DNA of 64,000 nucleotides from Bradyrhizobium sp. MOS002 (lineage in GTDB: Bacteria; Pseudomonadota; Alphaproteobacteria; Rhizobiales; Xanthobacteraceae), in the NCBI RefSeq assembly GCF_003020115.1, contig NZ_PYFX01000011.1, forward strand, positions 1 to 64,000, given 5' to 3'. Below the pieces are notes generated by a model. That model made no database searches and had not been told where the DNA came from. It saw only the letters and a list, made by a program, of their open reading frames with translations. A program made the translations under genes and the position numbers. Shown piece after piece: positions 52,060 to 61,657 of the stretch. How positions within the stretch are numbered: the stretch's first letter is position 1; each line of letters begins with the position of its first letter.

Positions 52060-53250
52060 ATGATGATCAAACATTTTCTGACGATATGCGCTGCCGCAAC
52101 AGTCGCTGCGGCGGGAACCTCGCTCGCACAGGCCCAGAGCTATCCGGTCCAGCAGGCGCCGAGCTATGGCGCGCCGGCCGAATATCGCCCCGGCGACCGC
52201 ACCCCGAATTTCGACGCACTGGATGATGAAGACGACGGGATGCCGCAGGCTGCCCTGCCGCCGCCCGGCCCGGATCCGCGCTACGGCCGTCCGCCCGGCG
52301 CTCCCCCGGTGTATTCCGCCGCGCCGCCGCAAGGTCCGGTGATGTCGCCCGATGATCCCCGTTATGGCCGTCCCGCGGGCGCTCCCGTCTACTCGGCCGC
52401 GCCGCCGCAGGGTCCCGTGACGTCACCTGACGATCCGCGCTACGGCCGCCCCGCCGGTCCGCCCGCAGTGATCTACGCCGATCGTCCGGGTCAGGCGCCC
52501 GGCAGTGACGGCCTGCGTCCGCCCGAGGCGGTCGGTGGTCCCGCCGCGACCGGAACGGTCCAGGCTGGGCAGCCGCCCGTGGGTGCCGACGGCCGACCGA
52601 TGGCGATCGCGTCGCTCCCGCCCGAGGAGCAGCCCGACGCCGCTCCGGCGCAGCTGCCGCAGAACCTGCGCCGCCAGGAAGTCTCGCTTGCGACCAAGGA
52701 GCCGGCCGGAACGCTCATCGTCGATACCCCGAATACCTATCTTTATTACGTGCTCGGCAGCGGCCGTGCGATCCGCTACGGCGTCCGCGTCGGTCGCGAC
52801 GGCTTCACCTGGACTGGCGTGCAGAAGATCACCCGCAAGGCCGAGTGGCCGGATTGGCATCCACCGACGGAGATGATCGAGCGCCAGCCCTATCTGCCGC
52901 GCTTCATGGCCGGCGGCCCCGGCAATCCGCTCGGCGCTCGCGCGATGTATCTCGGCTCGACCGTCTACCGCATCCACGGCACCAACCAGCCCTCGACGAT
53001 CGGCAAATTCGTGTCCTCCGGCTGCATCGGCATGCTGAACGAGGACGTCTCCGACCTGTTCGATCGCGTCAAGGTCGGCACCCGCGTGGTGGTGATGCCG
53101 GGTGGTCCGCCGCCGGGAACTGCGACCGCATCCGCCGCGCCCATGCCCGGCGCTGCCGGCCCCGCGCCGATGGCCGCGCAGGCCGGCCCGGTCGGAGGCA
53201 CCCAGCCGACGGTGGTGCCGCCGCTGCCCGCGCCCGTCACCGTGCGCTAA
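52060..53250 (+). CDS. L,D-transpeptidase (YkuD domain) with proline-rich repeat linker
   Basis: This 396-residue exported enzyme forms direct cross-links in peptidoglycan or attaches proteins to it. A signal peptide (cleavage near LAQAQ, residue 25) is followed by a proline/glycine-rich linker with almost three repeats of DPRYGRPxGAPxVYSAAPPQGP (about 72-140). The YkuD domain lies at about 215-345 with the catalytic motif His306 and Ser-Gly-Cys322 (IHGTNQ ... VSSGCIGM), and a Pro/Ala-rich tail follows. ATG codons at 52060 and 52063 are both possible. Many rhizobial genomes carry several such enzymes. Confidence 0.93.
   Translation: MMIKHFLTICAAATVAAAGTSLAQAQSYPVQQAPSYGAPAEYRPGDRTPNFDALDDEDDGMPQAALPPPGPDPRYGRPPGAPPVYSAAPPQGPVMSPDDPRYGRPAGAPVYSAAPPQGPVTSPDDPRYGRPAGPPAVIYADRPGQAPGSDGLRPPEAVGGPAATGTVQAGQPPVGADGRPMAIASLPPEEQPDAAPAQLPQNLRRQEVSLATKEPAGTLIVDTPNTYLYYVLGSGRAIRYGVRVGRDGFTWTGVQKITRKAEWPDWHPPTEMIERQPYLPRFMAGGPGNPLGARAMYLGSTVYRIHGTNQPSTIGKFVSSGCIGMLNEDVSDLFDRVKVGTRVVVMPGGPPPGTATASAAPMPGAAGPAPMAAQAGPVGGTQPTVVPPLPAPVTVR
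52273..52480. repeat. Tandem repeat inside the L,D-transpeptidase linker
   Basis: Two full units of about 80 bases and a third partial one encode DPRYGRPxGAP...PPQGPVxSPD. The units differ mostly at third codon positions, so the protein repeat is older than a recent slippage event. Confidence 0.85.
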
Positions 53251-53273
53251 GCGCTGCGAGACAATTCAGATCG

Positions 53274-53301
53274 CAATGGGCGTGCCTTGGCACGCCCATT
53301 G
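53274..53301. terminator. Bidirectional terminator between convergent genes
   Basis: A perfect 13-base stem (caatgggcgtgcc / ggcacgcccattg) with a TT loop is followed by tcgttt on the plus strand. It lies between the L,D-transpeptidase stop (53250) and the dehydrogenase stop (53307), a typical site for a shared terminator. Confidence 0.8.
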
Positions 53302-53306
53302 TCGTT

Positions 53307-54269
53307 TCAGGCCAGTTTCCGCGGCAGCTCGCTGCCCTTGGTGAAGGCATCGATCGCCTCGACCATCTGGCCGTAATGGATGCGCAAGCCGTCCTCGGTG
53401 GCGTAGCCGAGATGTGGCGTCAGCACGAGATTGTCGAGCTTGCGGAAGGGATGGTCCGTCGGCAGCGGCTCGACCGAGAAGACGTCGATGCCGGCGCCTG
53501 CAATCTTCTTCTGCTGCAACGCCTCGAGCAGCGCCTGCTCGTCCACGATCGGCCCGCGCGCGGTGTTGACGAGGAATGCCGTCGGCTTCATGCGCGCGAG
53601 ATCGGCAGCCCCGACCAGCCCGCGCGAGCGCTCGCTCAGCACCACATGGATGCTGACGATATCGGCCTTGGCGAACAGCTCCTCCTTGGTGGCGTAGCCG
53701 ACACCGGCGTCCTTGCACTTCTCCGGGGTCAGGTTCGGGCTCCAGGCGATCACGTTCATGCCGAACGCCTTCGCGATATCAGCCATCTTGCTGCCGAGCT
53801 TGCCGAGCCCGACGACGCCGAACGTCAATCCCTCGATCTCGACGCCGGCAAAGGCCTGCCAGGGCTCGCCCGCATGCATGCGCGCGTTCTCGCGGCCGAT
53901 GCCGCGGGTCAGTTCCAGGATCAGGCCCATGGTGAGGGGCGCGGTCGGATCGCGCGAATATTGCGTGCCGCCGATCGTGACGCCACGCGCCTTGGCGGCC
54001 TCCATGTCGATCGAGGCATTGCGCATGCCTGATGTCAGCAGCAGCTTCAGCTTCGGCAGGCTCTCGAACAGGCTCTTCGGGAACGCGGTGCGCTCGCGCA
54101 TCGCGCAGACAATCTCGAAGTCGGCCAGCGCGCTCGCCGTGGCCTGCTCGGAGGCGAAGGGGTGGCTGAACACGGTGACGTCGATCCGGTCGGACAGGCT
54201 TTGCCAATCGGCGACATCGAGGGCGAGGTTGAAATAGTCGTCGAGAATTGCACAGCGCAGCCGCGTCAT
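53307..54269 (-). CDS. D-2-hydroxyacid dehydrogenase family protein
   Basis: This 320-residue NAD-dependent dehydrogenase related to phosphoglycerate and glycerate dehydrogenases has the nucleotide motif GVVGLGKLGSKMA. The catalytic Arg is in NTARGPIVDE, the Glu in FSVEPLP, and the His in TPHLGYAT. Substrate not evident; it is only distantly similar to the GhrA-like protein at 29620. It is convergent with the L,D-transpeptidase gene through the terminator at 53274 and follows the small gene at 54374 on the same strand. Confidence 0.92.
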   Translation of the reverse strand: MTRLRCAILDDYFNLALDVADWQSLSDRIDVTVFSHPFASEQATASALADFEIVCAMRERTAFPKSLFESLPKLKLLLTSGMRNASIDMEAAKARGVTIGGTQYSRDPTAPLTMGLILELTRGIGRENARMHAGEPWQAFAGVEIEGLTFGVVGLGKLGSKMADIAKAFGMNVIAWSPNLTPEKCKDAGVGYATKEELFAKADIVSIHVVLSERSRGLVGAADLARMKPTAFLVNTARGPIVDEQALLEALQQKKIAGAGIDVFSVEPLPTDHPFRKLDNLVLTPHLGYATEDGLRIHYGQMVEAIDAFTKGSELPRKLA

Positions 54270-54373
54270 CAGCGTTCATCCATGGCGAGAGGTGGAACCA
54301 GGCCATGGTTGCGCGCAATCAGGACCGTGCGCAAGCCGTTCGCGTCTTCAAAAATCCGACAGGTGATAGAGGC

Positions 54374-54589
54374 TCAGAGGTCGCGGGGCTTGAGCCGGAA
54401 CGGCGCATTCATGCCGTGCTTGGCGCGCCAGGCGGGGCCGGGGCCGCGCATATAATGCAGTTCGGGCCTGTAGGGGTTGAAAGCGGTGGCGAAGAAGCGC
54501 TTCCAGAAGCCCTTGATCTCGGAGGCGAACGCGGATGCGCTGCCGGCTTCTGCCGGAACGGGAAGGGAATGGGTCTCGATCATGGCCAT
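54374..54589 (-). CDS. Small protein of unknown function
   Basis: This 71-residue basic protein (Met3 at 54583 is an alternative start) has a helical segment SEIKGFWKRFFATAFNPYRP and a charged C-terminus ending FRLKPRDL. I do not recognise a family. GC-rich third positions and the gap-free placement between the dehydrogenase and the ettA promoter region support a real gene, but the evidence is limited. It shares its strand with the dehydrogenase, 104 bases upstream of it. Confidence 0.5.
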   Translation of the reverse strand: MAMIETHSLPVPAEAGSASAFASEIKGFWKRFFATAFNPYRPELHYMRGPGPAWRAKHGMNAPFRLKPRDL

Positions 54590-54821
54590 GACGCTGTCTC
54601 GCTGTGCTCCCGTTCATTCTGAGCGGGTGGCGCTGTTTCCGCGCGAAACCGAGCTTTGGCCTGATTTATTAAAAGATGGTTTCAATTGTCCGGATCGGCG
54701 GCGGGATGGTGTCCGTCCCGTATTCGTCCGTGGTGAACGGAGGGAAAACATTGCCCTTTGGGGGCGGGATCGCTACATCGGCGGCAAGCAAATTTCCTCA
54801 AATCGAAGGTTTTCGGGACCG

Positions 54822-56471
<1,650 letters not shown>

Positions 56472-56478
56472 TCTCAGC

Positions 56479-57705
56479 ATGAAGTGGCGGGTGCTCATAG
56501 CTGCGGTGATCGTGATCACCTGCGGCCTGTCGCCCGCCCGCGCTGCCGATGCCGCCTTCACACAGTTCATCGCCTCGCTCTGGCCGGAGGCGGAGGCCGC
56601 GGGCGTGTCGCGCGCGACGTTCGACCGGGAGACCCGCGGGCTCGAGCCGGATTACAAGCTGCCGGATCTGATCCTGCCGGGGCGGCCAGCGACCGGTGCG
56701 CCGTCGCAGGCCGAGTTCGTGCAGGTGCCGGCCGACTATGTCAGGGAAGCCTCGATCGCGCGGCTTGCGGGCGAGGGGCAGCGGCTGCTGCAGAAATATC
56801 GTCCCGCGCTGACCGAGATCGAGAAAAACTCCGGCGTGCCCGCCACCGTCATGCTGGCGATCTGGGGCCGCGAGACCGACTACGGCCGCTACACGCTGCC
56901 TTACGACCTCGTGCGTGTGCTGGCGACGCAGGCCTATGTCGGCCGCCGCAAGGATACCTATCGCAACGAGTTCATCCTCTCGCTGAAAATTCTCGGCGAC
57001 GGCGTGGTGACACGCAAGGACATGCGCTCGTCCTGGGCCGGCGCGACCGGGCTCACGCAATTCCTGCCGTCCGAATATTACAAGCACGGCGTCGATTTCG
57101 ACCGCGACGGCCGCATCGACATATGGCATTCGGTGCCCGATGCGCTGGCCTCCGCCGCGCAGCAGCTCGTCAACAAGGGCTGGCAGAGCGGCGTGCGCTG
57201 GGCTTACGAGGTGCAGGCACCGGCCAAGGTCGATTGCACTGCCGGCGTGCCCGAGGTGACGAAGCCGATCGGTCAGTGGCTGCGCGAAGGCTTTGTACCG
57301 GTGCGGGGACAAAAGCTCACTGCCGCCGAGCAGGCGCAGCCCGCCTCGCTGTTGCAACCGGAAGGTATCTACGGCCCGTCCTTCCTGACCACGAAGAACT
57401 ACTTCGTCATCAAGGAATACAATTTCTCCGATCTCTACGTGCTGTTCGTGGGCCATCTCGGCGACCGCATGGCGAGCCCGCAACCGTTCGCGACGCCGTG
57501 GTCCGCCTCGAAGCAATTGCGAACCAAGGATGTCGAGGCGATGCAGCGCGGGCTCACGCGCGTTGGGCTCTACAAGGACAAGATCGACGGCAAGGCCGGC
57601 ATGCAGACACGCGCTGCGCTCGGCGCCTACCAGAAGTCGGCAGGCCTCAAGGTCGATTGCTGGCCGAGCGAAGAGGTGCTGCGCTCGATCCAGGCGACGC
57701 GATAG
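56479..57705 (+). CDS. Lytic murein transglycosylase (MltB-like) with peptidoglycan-binding domain
   Basis: This 408-residue exported protein cleaves peptidoglycan glycan strands. A signal peptide (cleavage near ARAAD) is followed by the SLT_2/MltB-type catalytic domain (about 30-330), with the catalytic glutamate in IWGRETDYGRY and the AGATGLTQFLPSEYY segment. The C-terminal PG_binding_1 domain (about 345-408) contains LTRVGLYKDKIDGKAGMQTRAALGAYQKSAG. There is no lipobox, so it is periplasmic and soluble. It starts seven bases after ettA, so the two are probably co-transcribed. Confidence 0.94.
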   Translation: MKWRVLIAAVIVITCGLSPARAADAAFTQFIASLWPEAEAAGVSRATFDRETRGLEPDYKLPDLILPGRPATGAPSQAEFVQVPADYVREASIARLAGEGQRLLQKYRPALTEIEKNSGVPATVMLAIWGRETDYGRYTLPYDLVRVLATQAYVGRRKDTYRNEFILSLKILGDGVVTRKDMRSSWAGATGLTQFLPSEYYKHGVDFDRDGRIDIWHSVPDALASAAQQLVNKGWQSGVRWAYEVQAPAKVDCTAGVPEVTKPIGQWLREGFVPVRGQKLTAAEQAQPASLLQPEGIYGPSFLTTKNYFVIKEYNFSDLYVLFVGHLGDRMASPQPFATPWSASKQLRTKDVEAMQRGLTRVGLYKDKIDGKAGMQTRAALGAYQKSAGLKVDCWPSEEVLRSIQATR

Positions 57706-57727
57706 GCGCAGGGCTGGCTAAAAGAAA

Positions 57728-57756
57728 AAGCCCGGCCGAGGTGCTCGGCCGGGCTT
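57728..57756 (-). terminator. Rho-independent terminator
   Basis: A 13-base stem (aagcccggccgag / ctcggccgggctt) with a three-base loop. On the minus strand it is followed by tttttcttttagcc, so it terminates transcription coming from the leftward gene 57791-58075. Confidence 0.88.
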
Positions 57757-57790
57757 CGATCGCGGCGCTCGTGAACGCCGTGCGATCAGA

Positions 57791-58075
57791 TCAGTAGCAA
57801 ACGCGAACCGGGCGAACGGTCCAGCCGTAGCCGTCCCAGTAGCGCTGGCGCTGCCAGTAGCAGGGCGGGGGCGGCGGGCCGGGCTCTGCCACATAAACCG
57901 GTCCGCCATAGGCGGGACGGCTGGACGCGATGGCGCCGCCGACGATCGCGCCGCCGATCAGGCCGGCTGCGATGCCGGCGCCGACGCCGTCATGGGCTTG
58001 GGCGGACGGAGTGGCGGTCACCAGCGAACCGGCGATCGTCGCAACCGTGAGGGCGGCAACTAAAGTCTTCTTCAT
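57791..58075 (-). CDS. Small exported glycine-zipper protein, paralogue 1
   Basis: This 94-residue protein has a signal peptide ending near AQAHD. A glycine-zipper-like membrane-active segment (GVGAGIAAGLIGGAIVGGAIA, about 32-52) follows, then a proline-rich stretch and a C-terminal aromatic motif with paired cysteines (CYWQRQRYWDGYGW then VCY). No catalytic function is apparent; it is probably a small envelope protein. It is very similar in design to the next gene leftward-oriented upstream (58288-58632), so the two arose by duplication. It has its own terminator at 57728. Confidence 0.82.
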   Translation of the reverse strand: MKKTLVAALTVATIAGSLVTATPSAQAHDGVGAGIAAGLIGGAIVGGAIASSRPAYGGPVYVAEPGPPPPPCYWQRQRYWDGYGWTVRPVRVCY

Positions 58076-58287
58076 ACTCTTGGCTCTCCTGAGAGATGGA
58101 TGCTCCTTGTTAGGAGCGTCCGGGGTTCAAAGGTTCACGCAGACTCTGATGGAATTGGCCTTGCAGCTAGGAAGCGCGCAAATGGTCAATCCGCGGTAAA
58201 CGCACACGGAGCTGTGACGAGAAAAAGCGGTCTTTTTCAGGCCCGGAGATGAACGGCGCATCCGCAATGAACCGGCTTGGAGCGACT

Positions 58288-58632
58288 TCAGCCACAGACT
58301 CTGGCGCGGCGGACGCGCCAGGCATAACCGTCCCAGAAGCGCTGCTTCTGCCAGACGCAGCCGTTGCCGTAATAGTCGTCGGCGACGTAGCCCGGGCCCG
58401 GTGCGTAGTAGCGCGGCGGATAGTAGCCCGGGCTATATCCCGGACCATATGCGTAGCCGGGGCCAGGGCCGGGTCCGTAGTAGTACGGAGAGGCCAGCGC
58501 CCCACCGACAATGGCGCCGCCAATGATTCCGGCTGCCACGCCCGCCGCGACGCCGCGTTGCGCCTGGGCGGGTGTAACGGCGCTAAGGGCCACGGCGGCG
58601 ACGGCTGCGAGTGCCGGGAGCGACTTCTTCAT
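58288..58632 (-). CDS. Small exported glycine-zipper protein, paralogue 2
   Basis: This 114-residue protein has a signal peptide (cleavage near AQAQR), the same glycine zipper (GVAAGVAAGIIGGAIVGGALA), and a middle region rich in Tyr, Gly and Pro (YGPGPGPGYAYGPGYSPGYY). Its C-terminal motif (CVWQKQRFWDGYAW then VCG) is shared with the paralogue at 57791. The start at 58632 was chosen at the signal peptide, since the frame continues to 58845 without sense. The 212-base gap between the paralogues suggests separate promoters. Function unknown. Confidence 0.82.
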   Translation of the reverse strand: MKKSLPALAAVAAVALSAVTPAQAQRGVAAGVAAGIIGGAIVGGALASPYYYGPGPGPGYAYGPGYSPGYYPPRYYAPGPGYVADDYYGNGCVWQKQRFWDGYAWRVRRARVCG

Positions 58633-58767
58633 TGGCTGACCTTTCGAGCAAAACACGCGGGAACTCTTTGAGGGTAAAGTTCCATACTTCGTTTGAATGA
58701 TCAATGAACGGCACCTTTGCCGGGGGCGACCAATAAACATGGACCGCAGCTCAGCCAGGGGAGGGCG

Positions 58768-59064
58768 ATGATGGGCAACGCGATGATAAACGCTCTGATT
58801 GCTGCCGGGGTCGTCTTCGCGATCGGCTACGGCTGGATCACCCATCTCCAGAACCGCGGCCAGCGGCGCTCCCGCGCCGGGACCGGCGGCGATGGCGGCG
58901 GCGACACCGTCACGGGCACGAGCGACGGCTTCTCGTTGGGGAGCTGGTTTTCCAGCGATAGTTCCGGAAGCTCGACCGACAGCGGCAGCTGTTCCAGCAG
59001 CGATGGCGGCAGCAGTGGCGGAGATTGCGGGGGCGGCGGCGATGGTGGAGGCGGCGGCGACTAG
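58768..59064 (+). CDS. Small single-pass membrane protein with Gly/Ser/Cys-rich tail
   Basis: This 98-residue protein has one N-terminal hydrophobic helix (INALIAAGVVFAIGYGWI). The polar tail is composed almost only of Gly, Ser and Asp, with a few Cys (SCSSSDGGSSGGDCGGGGDGG). Such tails recur in small rhizobial membrane proteins, some of which are called hypothetical TIGR04222-like or glycine-rich proteins; I make no functional call. A GAGGG ribosome site precedes the ATG at 58768, and a second ATG follows directly. Confidence 0.68.
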   Translation: MMGNAMINALIAAGVVFAIGYGWITHLQNRGQRRSRAGTGGDGGGDTVTGTSDGFSLGSWFSSDSSGSSTDSGSCSSSDGGSSGGDCGGGGDGGGGGD

Positions 59065-59101
59065 GTCCGCCGCACAATCTTGATCCAGCGCAAGCCGCTA
59101 T

Positions 59102-59118
59102 TTTAGAGCCGATCTAGG
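59102..59118. promoter_or_regulatory. Weak Irr-like iron box upstream of bfd
   Basis: The sequence tttagagccgatctagg resembles an imperfect iron control element (TTTAGAA-N3-TTCTAAA); the left half matches six of seven positions and the right half about four. It lies 111 bases upstream of the bfd start. Its weakness makes it a guess supported mainly by the perfect box upstream of bfr. Confidence 0.35.
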
Positions 59119-59228
59119 CTGTTTCCGGGCCAGTTTGGAATAGCTTCAAATACCGCTTTTTCCTTTTGCATCCGGGCCGCCCCTTAAATATCGATGATGG
59201 CGCATCACCAAAAGGGCCTGCCGCTTCC

Positions 59229-59501
59229 ATGATCGTTTGTTCCTGTAACGTGCTGAGCGATGACGACATCCGCGCCGCCGTCGCCGAGTCCGACGACGCC
59301 GTGCGCCATGCCAAGCAGGTCTATGGGTGTCTCGGCTGTAGCGCCGAATGCGGCCGCTGCGCTCGGACGATCAAGACCATTATCGACGAAGCGCTTGGCC
59401 CCTGTGCATCGTCCTGCTGCTCCGGCTGCCCGCACAACCACACTGTGGCTGCCAATGACGAAACGGCCCAGCCGGCCGAGTTCGCCCTCGCGGCCTGCTG
59501 A
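59229..59501 (+). CDS. bfd: Bacterioferritin-associated ferredoxin (Bfd)
   Basis: This 90-residue [2Fe-2S] protein delivers electrons to bacterioferritin to release stored iron. The four cluster cysteines appear in VCSCNVLSD and YGCLGCSAECGRCAR, as in the BFD-like fold. The C-terminus adds an unusual cysteine-rich extension (CASSCCSGCPHNH) that is not part of the usual cluster and might bind metal. The start at 59229 matches the family (MIVCSCN). bfr follows after 133 bases, with an Irr box between. Confidence 0.92.
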   Translation: MIVCSCNVLSDDDIRAAVAESDDAVRHAKQVYGCLGCSAECGRCARTIKTIIDEALGPCASSCCSGCPHNHTVAANDETAQPAEFALAAC

Positions 59502-59574
59502 AATCTTCCGCAACCCTGGCTGAGCTTTTCCCCGGCTGCGTCCCCGTAGCCGGTTGCCCCAGTCTTTAAACTCA

Positions 59575-59591
59575 TTTAGAAGCGTTCTAAA
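59575..59591. promoter_or_regulatory. Irr-type iron control element upstream of bfr
   Basis: A perfect 17-base palindrome, tttagaa-gcg-ttctaaa, matches the alphaproteobacterial Irr box (ICE) consensus as I recall it. It lies 43 bases before the bfr start codon, in the gap after bfd, where a promoter-overlapping operator would be expected. In Bradyrhizobium, Irr represses iron storage and other genes when iron (heme) is scarce. Confidence 0.85.
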
Positions 59592-59634
59592 TTCGGTTGA
59601 CGGCCGATTTGGACTGCAAGAGCTGGAGTGAACC

Positions 59635-60123
59635 ATGCAGGGCGACGCAAAAGTTATCGACTATCTCAACAAGGCACTGCGTCACGAGCTGACTGCGATC
59701 AACCAGTACTGGCTGCACTACCGCTTCCTCGACAATTGGGGCCTGCGGGACATGTCCAAGGTGTGGCGCAAGGAGTCCATCGAGGAGATGGAGCACGCCG
59801 ACAAGCTCACCGAGCGGATCCTGTTCTTCGACGGCTTCCCGAACATGCAGGTGCTCGATCCCTTGCGCATCGGCCAGAACGTCAAGGAGATCATCGAGTG
59901 CGATCTCGCCGCCGAGATGAGCGCACGGGCGCTCTACCAGGAAGCGGCGACCTACTGCCATAGCGTCAAGGACTACGTGACACGCGACCTGTTCGAGAAG
60001 CTGATGAGCGACGAGGAGCACCACATCGACTTCCTCGAGACCCAGCTCGACCTGATCGGCCGCATCGGCCTCGAGCTCTATACCCAGAAGCACGTCGGCG
60101 GGCTCGAGGGCGAGGGGCACTAG
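59635..60123 (+). CDS. bfr: Bacterioferritin
   Basis: This 162-residue heme-containing ferritin stores iron as a 24-mer. The ferroxidase ligands are in the ELTAINQYWLH and EEMEHADKL helices and in the DEEHHIDFLETQ segment, and the heme-binding methionine (Met52) lies in EEMEHADK. The length and start MQGDAKVIDYLN are typical. Expression should be controlled by Irr through the palindrome at 59575. bfd upstream encodes its redox partner. Confidence 0.96.
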   Translation: MQGDAKVIDYLNKALRHELTAINQYWLHYRFLDNWGLRDMSKVWRKESIEEMEHADKLTERILFFDGFPNMQVLDPLRIGQNVKEIIECDLAAEMSARALYQEAATYCHSVKDYVTRDLFEKLMSDEEHHIDFLETQLDLIGRIGLELYTQKHVGGLEGEGH

Positions 60124-60147
60124 GTCCCTAACTCCGCACTCTCCATT

Positions 60148-60178
60148 CGTCATGGCCGGGCTTGTCCCGGGCATGACG
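60148..60178. repeat. Short palindrome (cgtcatggccgggcttgtcccgggcatgacg)
   Basis: A 31-base inverted repeat with outer arms cgtcatg / catgacg and inner gccggg / cccggg, located 24 bases after bfr and before the stop of the leftward PPOX gene. It could end transcription from both sides. Confidence 0.75.
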
Positions 60179-60201
60179 GCCGTGTGCGTTCGAAAGCCCG
60201 G

Positions 60202-60804
60202 CTATAGCTGCGTCTTGTAGAGCGCTTCCACCACGTCCTGACTCTGCGGCTCACCAAGGCCGGTCTGTTCGTGGACCACCTCGACGATGCTCGGCATCAC
60301 CGAGCGCGGCACCTTCTCGGATGACCACAGCTTCGAGCGCATCAGTGCCTTGCCGCAGTGGAAATAGACTTCGCTGACGGCGATGTTCAGCACCGCGCGC
60401 GGCGACTTGCCAAACTCCACCATCGAGGCGAGCAGGTCCGGATCGGCGGACAGCGTGCCGCGGCCGCCGACGCGCAGCGTCTCGTCGATGCCGGGGACGA
60501 AGAACAACAGATGCACGAAGCCCGAGCCTTCGACGACATTCCGAAAACTGTCGATCCGGTTGTTGCCGGAGCGATCCGGCATCAGCAGCTGGTTGGGGCC
60601 GGCGACGTGGACGAAGCCAGTGCCGCCGCCGCGTGGTGAGGCATCGACGCTGCCGTCCGCTCCCGATGTCGCGAGCACGCAGAACGGCGACATCTCGATG
60701 AATTTCTTCGCATGCGCATCGATCGCGGGGCGCGCTTTCGCGATCACGCGCGGGCTCGGCTGGGCATAGATGGTGGCGAGGTCTTCGGCGCAAAGATCTG
60801 TCAC
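60202..60804 (-). CDS. Pyridoxamine 5'-phosphate oxidase-like FMN-binding protein
   Basis: This 200-residue split-barrel flavin-binding protein (PPOX class, MSMEG_1061/DR2398-like group) shows SPFCVLATSGADGSVDASPRG, QLLMPDRSGNNRIDSFRNVVE and GRGTLSAD. The start is a GTG at 60804 (MTDLCAEDL) with GGGAGA six bases upstream. No ATG lies near the domain boundary, and the frame continues upstream into doxX. The substrate is unknown. It follows the DoxX-type gene by 50 bases on the same strand. Confidence 0.9.
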   Translation of the reverse strand: MTDLCAEDLATIYAQPSPRVIAKARPAIDAHAKKFIEMSPFCVLATSGADGSVDASPRGGGTGFVHVAGPNQLLMPDRSGNNRIDSFRNVVEGSGFVHLLFFVPGIDETLRVGGRGTLSADPDLLASMVEFGKSPRAVLNIAVSEVYFHCGKALMRSKLWSSEKVPRSVMPSIVEVVHEQTGLGEPQSQDVVEALYKTQL

Positions 60805-60854
60805 GAAGGTCTCCCTGATTGAATGCCTGAGAATATCATCTCTCGGCCCGATCG

Positions 60855-61271
60855 CTATCCCCTCTTGTCGCGCCGCCACGGCCAGTCGATCACGCCAGCG
60901 CAGTACAGAGCCCACCAGATCAGGACCGGCTGAAGCGCCAGCCGCGGCCCGTGGTAGAGCCAGCTGTTGGGGAGCGGCGGAAGGTCGATGCCCTCCAAGG
61001 CATGCTTGATGTTTGCCGGCCACACGAAAAGCGCATACAGCGCGAGCGCAACGCCCGCCCACCAACGCAGCGGCTTCGTGACCAGCGCAATCGCGCCTGC
61101 CAGCTCGCAGACGCCAGTGATGAGGATGACCTGCGTTGCAAAAGGAACCCAGGCCGGCGTGATCGCAAGCAGCTTGTCGGGAACCCGGAGATGCGCGATG
61201 CCGGCCGCGATGTAGAACGCTGCCAGCACAAAGCGCATGACCGCGCGCGTTCTGTCGTTCGCAGGAGCCAT
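60855..61271 (-). CDS. DoxX-like membrane protein
   Basis: This 138-residue protein has four hydrophobic helices (RFVLAAFYIAAGIAHL, FATQVILITGVCELAGAIALV, WWAGVALALYALFVWPANI, and LALQPVLIWWALYCAGVI), as in the DoxX/YqjF family. Members are small inner-membrane proteins linked to thiosulfate:quinone oxidoreductase or oxidative-stress complexes, but the role here is unknown. The start MAPANDRTR at 61271 gives the family length. It is the first gene of a two-gene leftward unit with the PPOX gene. Confidence 0.86.
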   Translation of the reverse strand: MAPANDRTRAVMRFVLAAFYIAAGIAHLRVPDKLLAITPAWVPFATQVILITGVCELAGAIALVTKPLRWWAGVALALYALFVWPANIKHALEGIDLPPLPNSWLYHGPRLALQPVLIWWALYCAGVIDWPWRRDKRG

Positions 61272-61312
61272 CGGCCGAACTAGCACGCGCGGCGCCGAGG
61301 CGCTATCGCGGG

Positions 61313-61657
61313 CTACACCGCATCGGCCGGCACGAAGCAACTGATGATGATGGCGCCGCGGTGACGGACGTACCACACCACGGCCTCGCCAACCGGATTG
61401 CCGCGGTCGCGGATGATGGCGCGCTCGGGCACCTCCATCCATTGTCCCTCGATCGGCACCCAATAGGCGCCGCTGCGCACGTCGTACTCGGTGCGATGGC
61501 CGTCGGAGACGTCGCAGCAGGGCACGCCGTTCGGTGCGATCACGCTCTTGAACCAGGCGCGGATGTCGGGCGGGACGTGATCATATTGCCCGTTGTCGAA
61601 CGCGAACGCGGCGCTCGTCAGCGCGGTCAACCAAACGCACAGTACGAGCCTGTGCAT
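61313..61657 (-). CDS. Exported protein of unknown function with conserved CC motif
   Basis: This 114-residue protein has a signal peptide (cleavage near AAFAF, residue 19). The mature part includes WFKSVIAPNGVPCCDVSDGHRTEYDVRSG, a tryptophan/valine beta pattern (YWVPIEGQWMEVP) and a single later cysteine (ISCFVP). I recall many similar small exported proteins in Bradyrhizobium genomes, without known function. A GAGGAGG ribosome site precedes the ATG at 61657. It is leftward, with its 3' end 42 bases before the DoxX start. Confidence 0.8.
   Translation of the reverse strand: MHRLVLCVWLTALTSAAFAFDNGQYDHVPPDIRAWFKSVIAPNGVPCCDVSDGHRTEYDVRSGAYWVPIEGQWMEVPERAIIRDRGNPVGEAVVWYVRHRGAIIISCFVPADAV

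Noticed and set aside
54477..54821. An N-terminal extension of EttA by 115 residues
   Set aside because: The extension runs antisense through a plausible small gene, has no family similarity, and the normal EttA start MARQFIYFM is at 54822.
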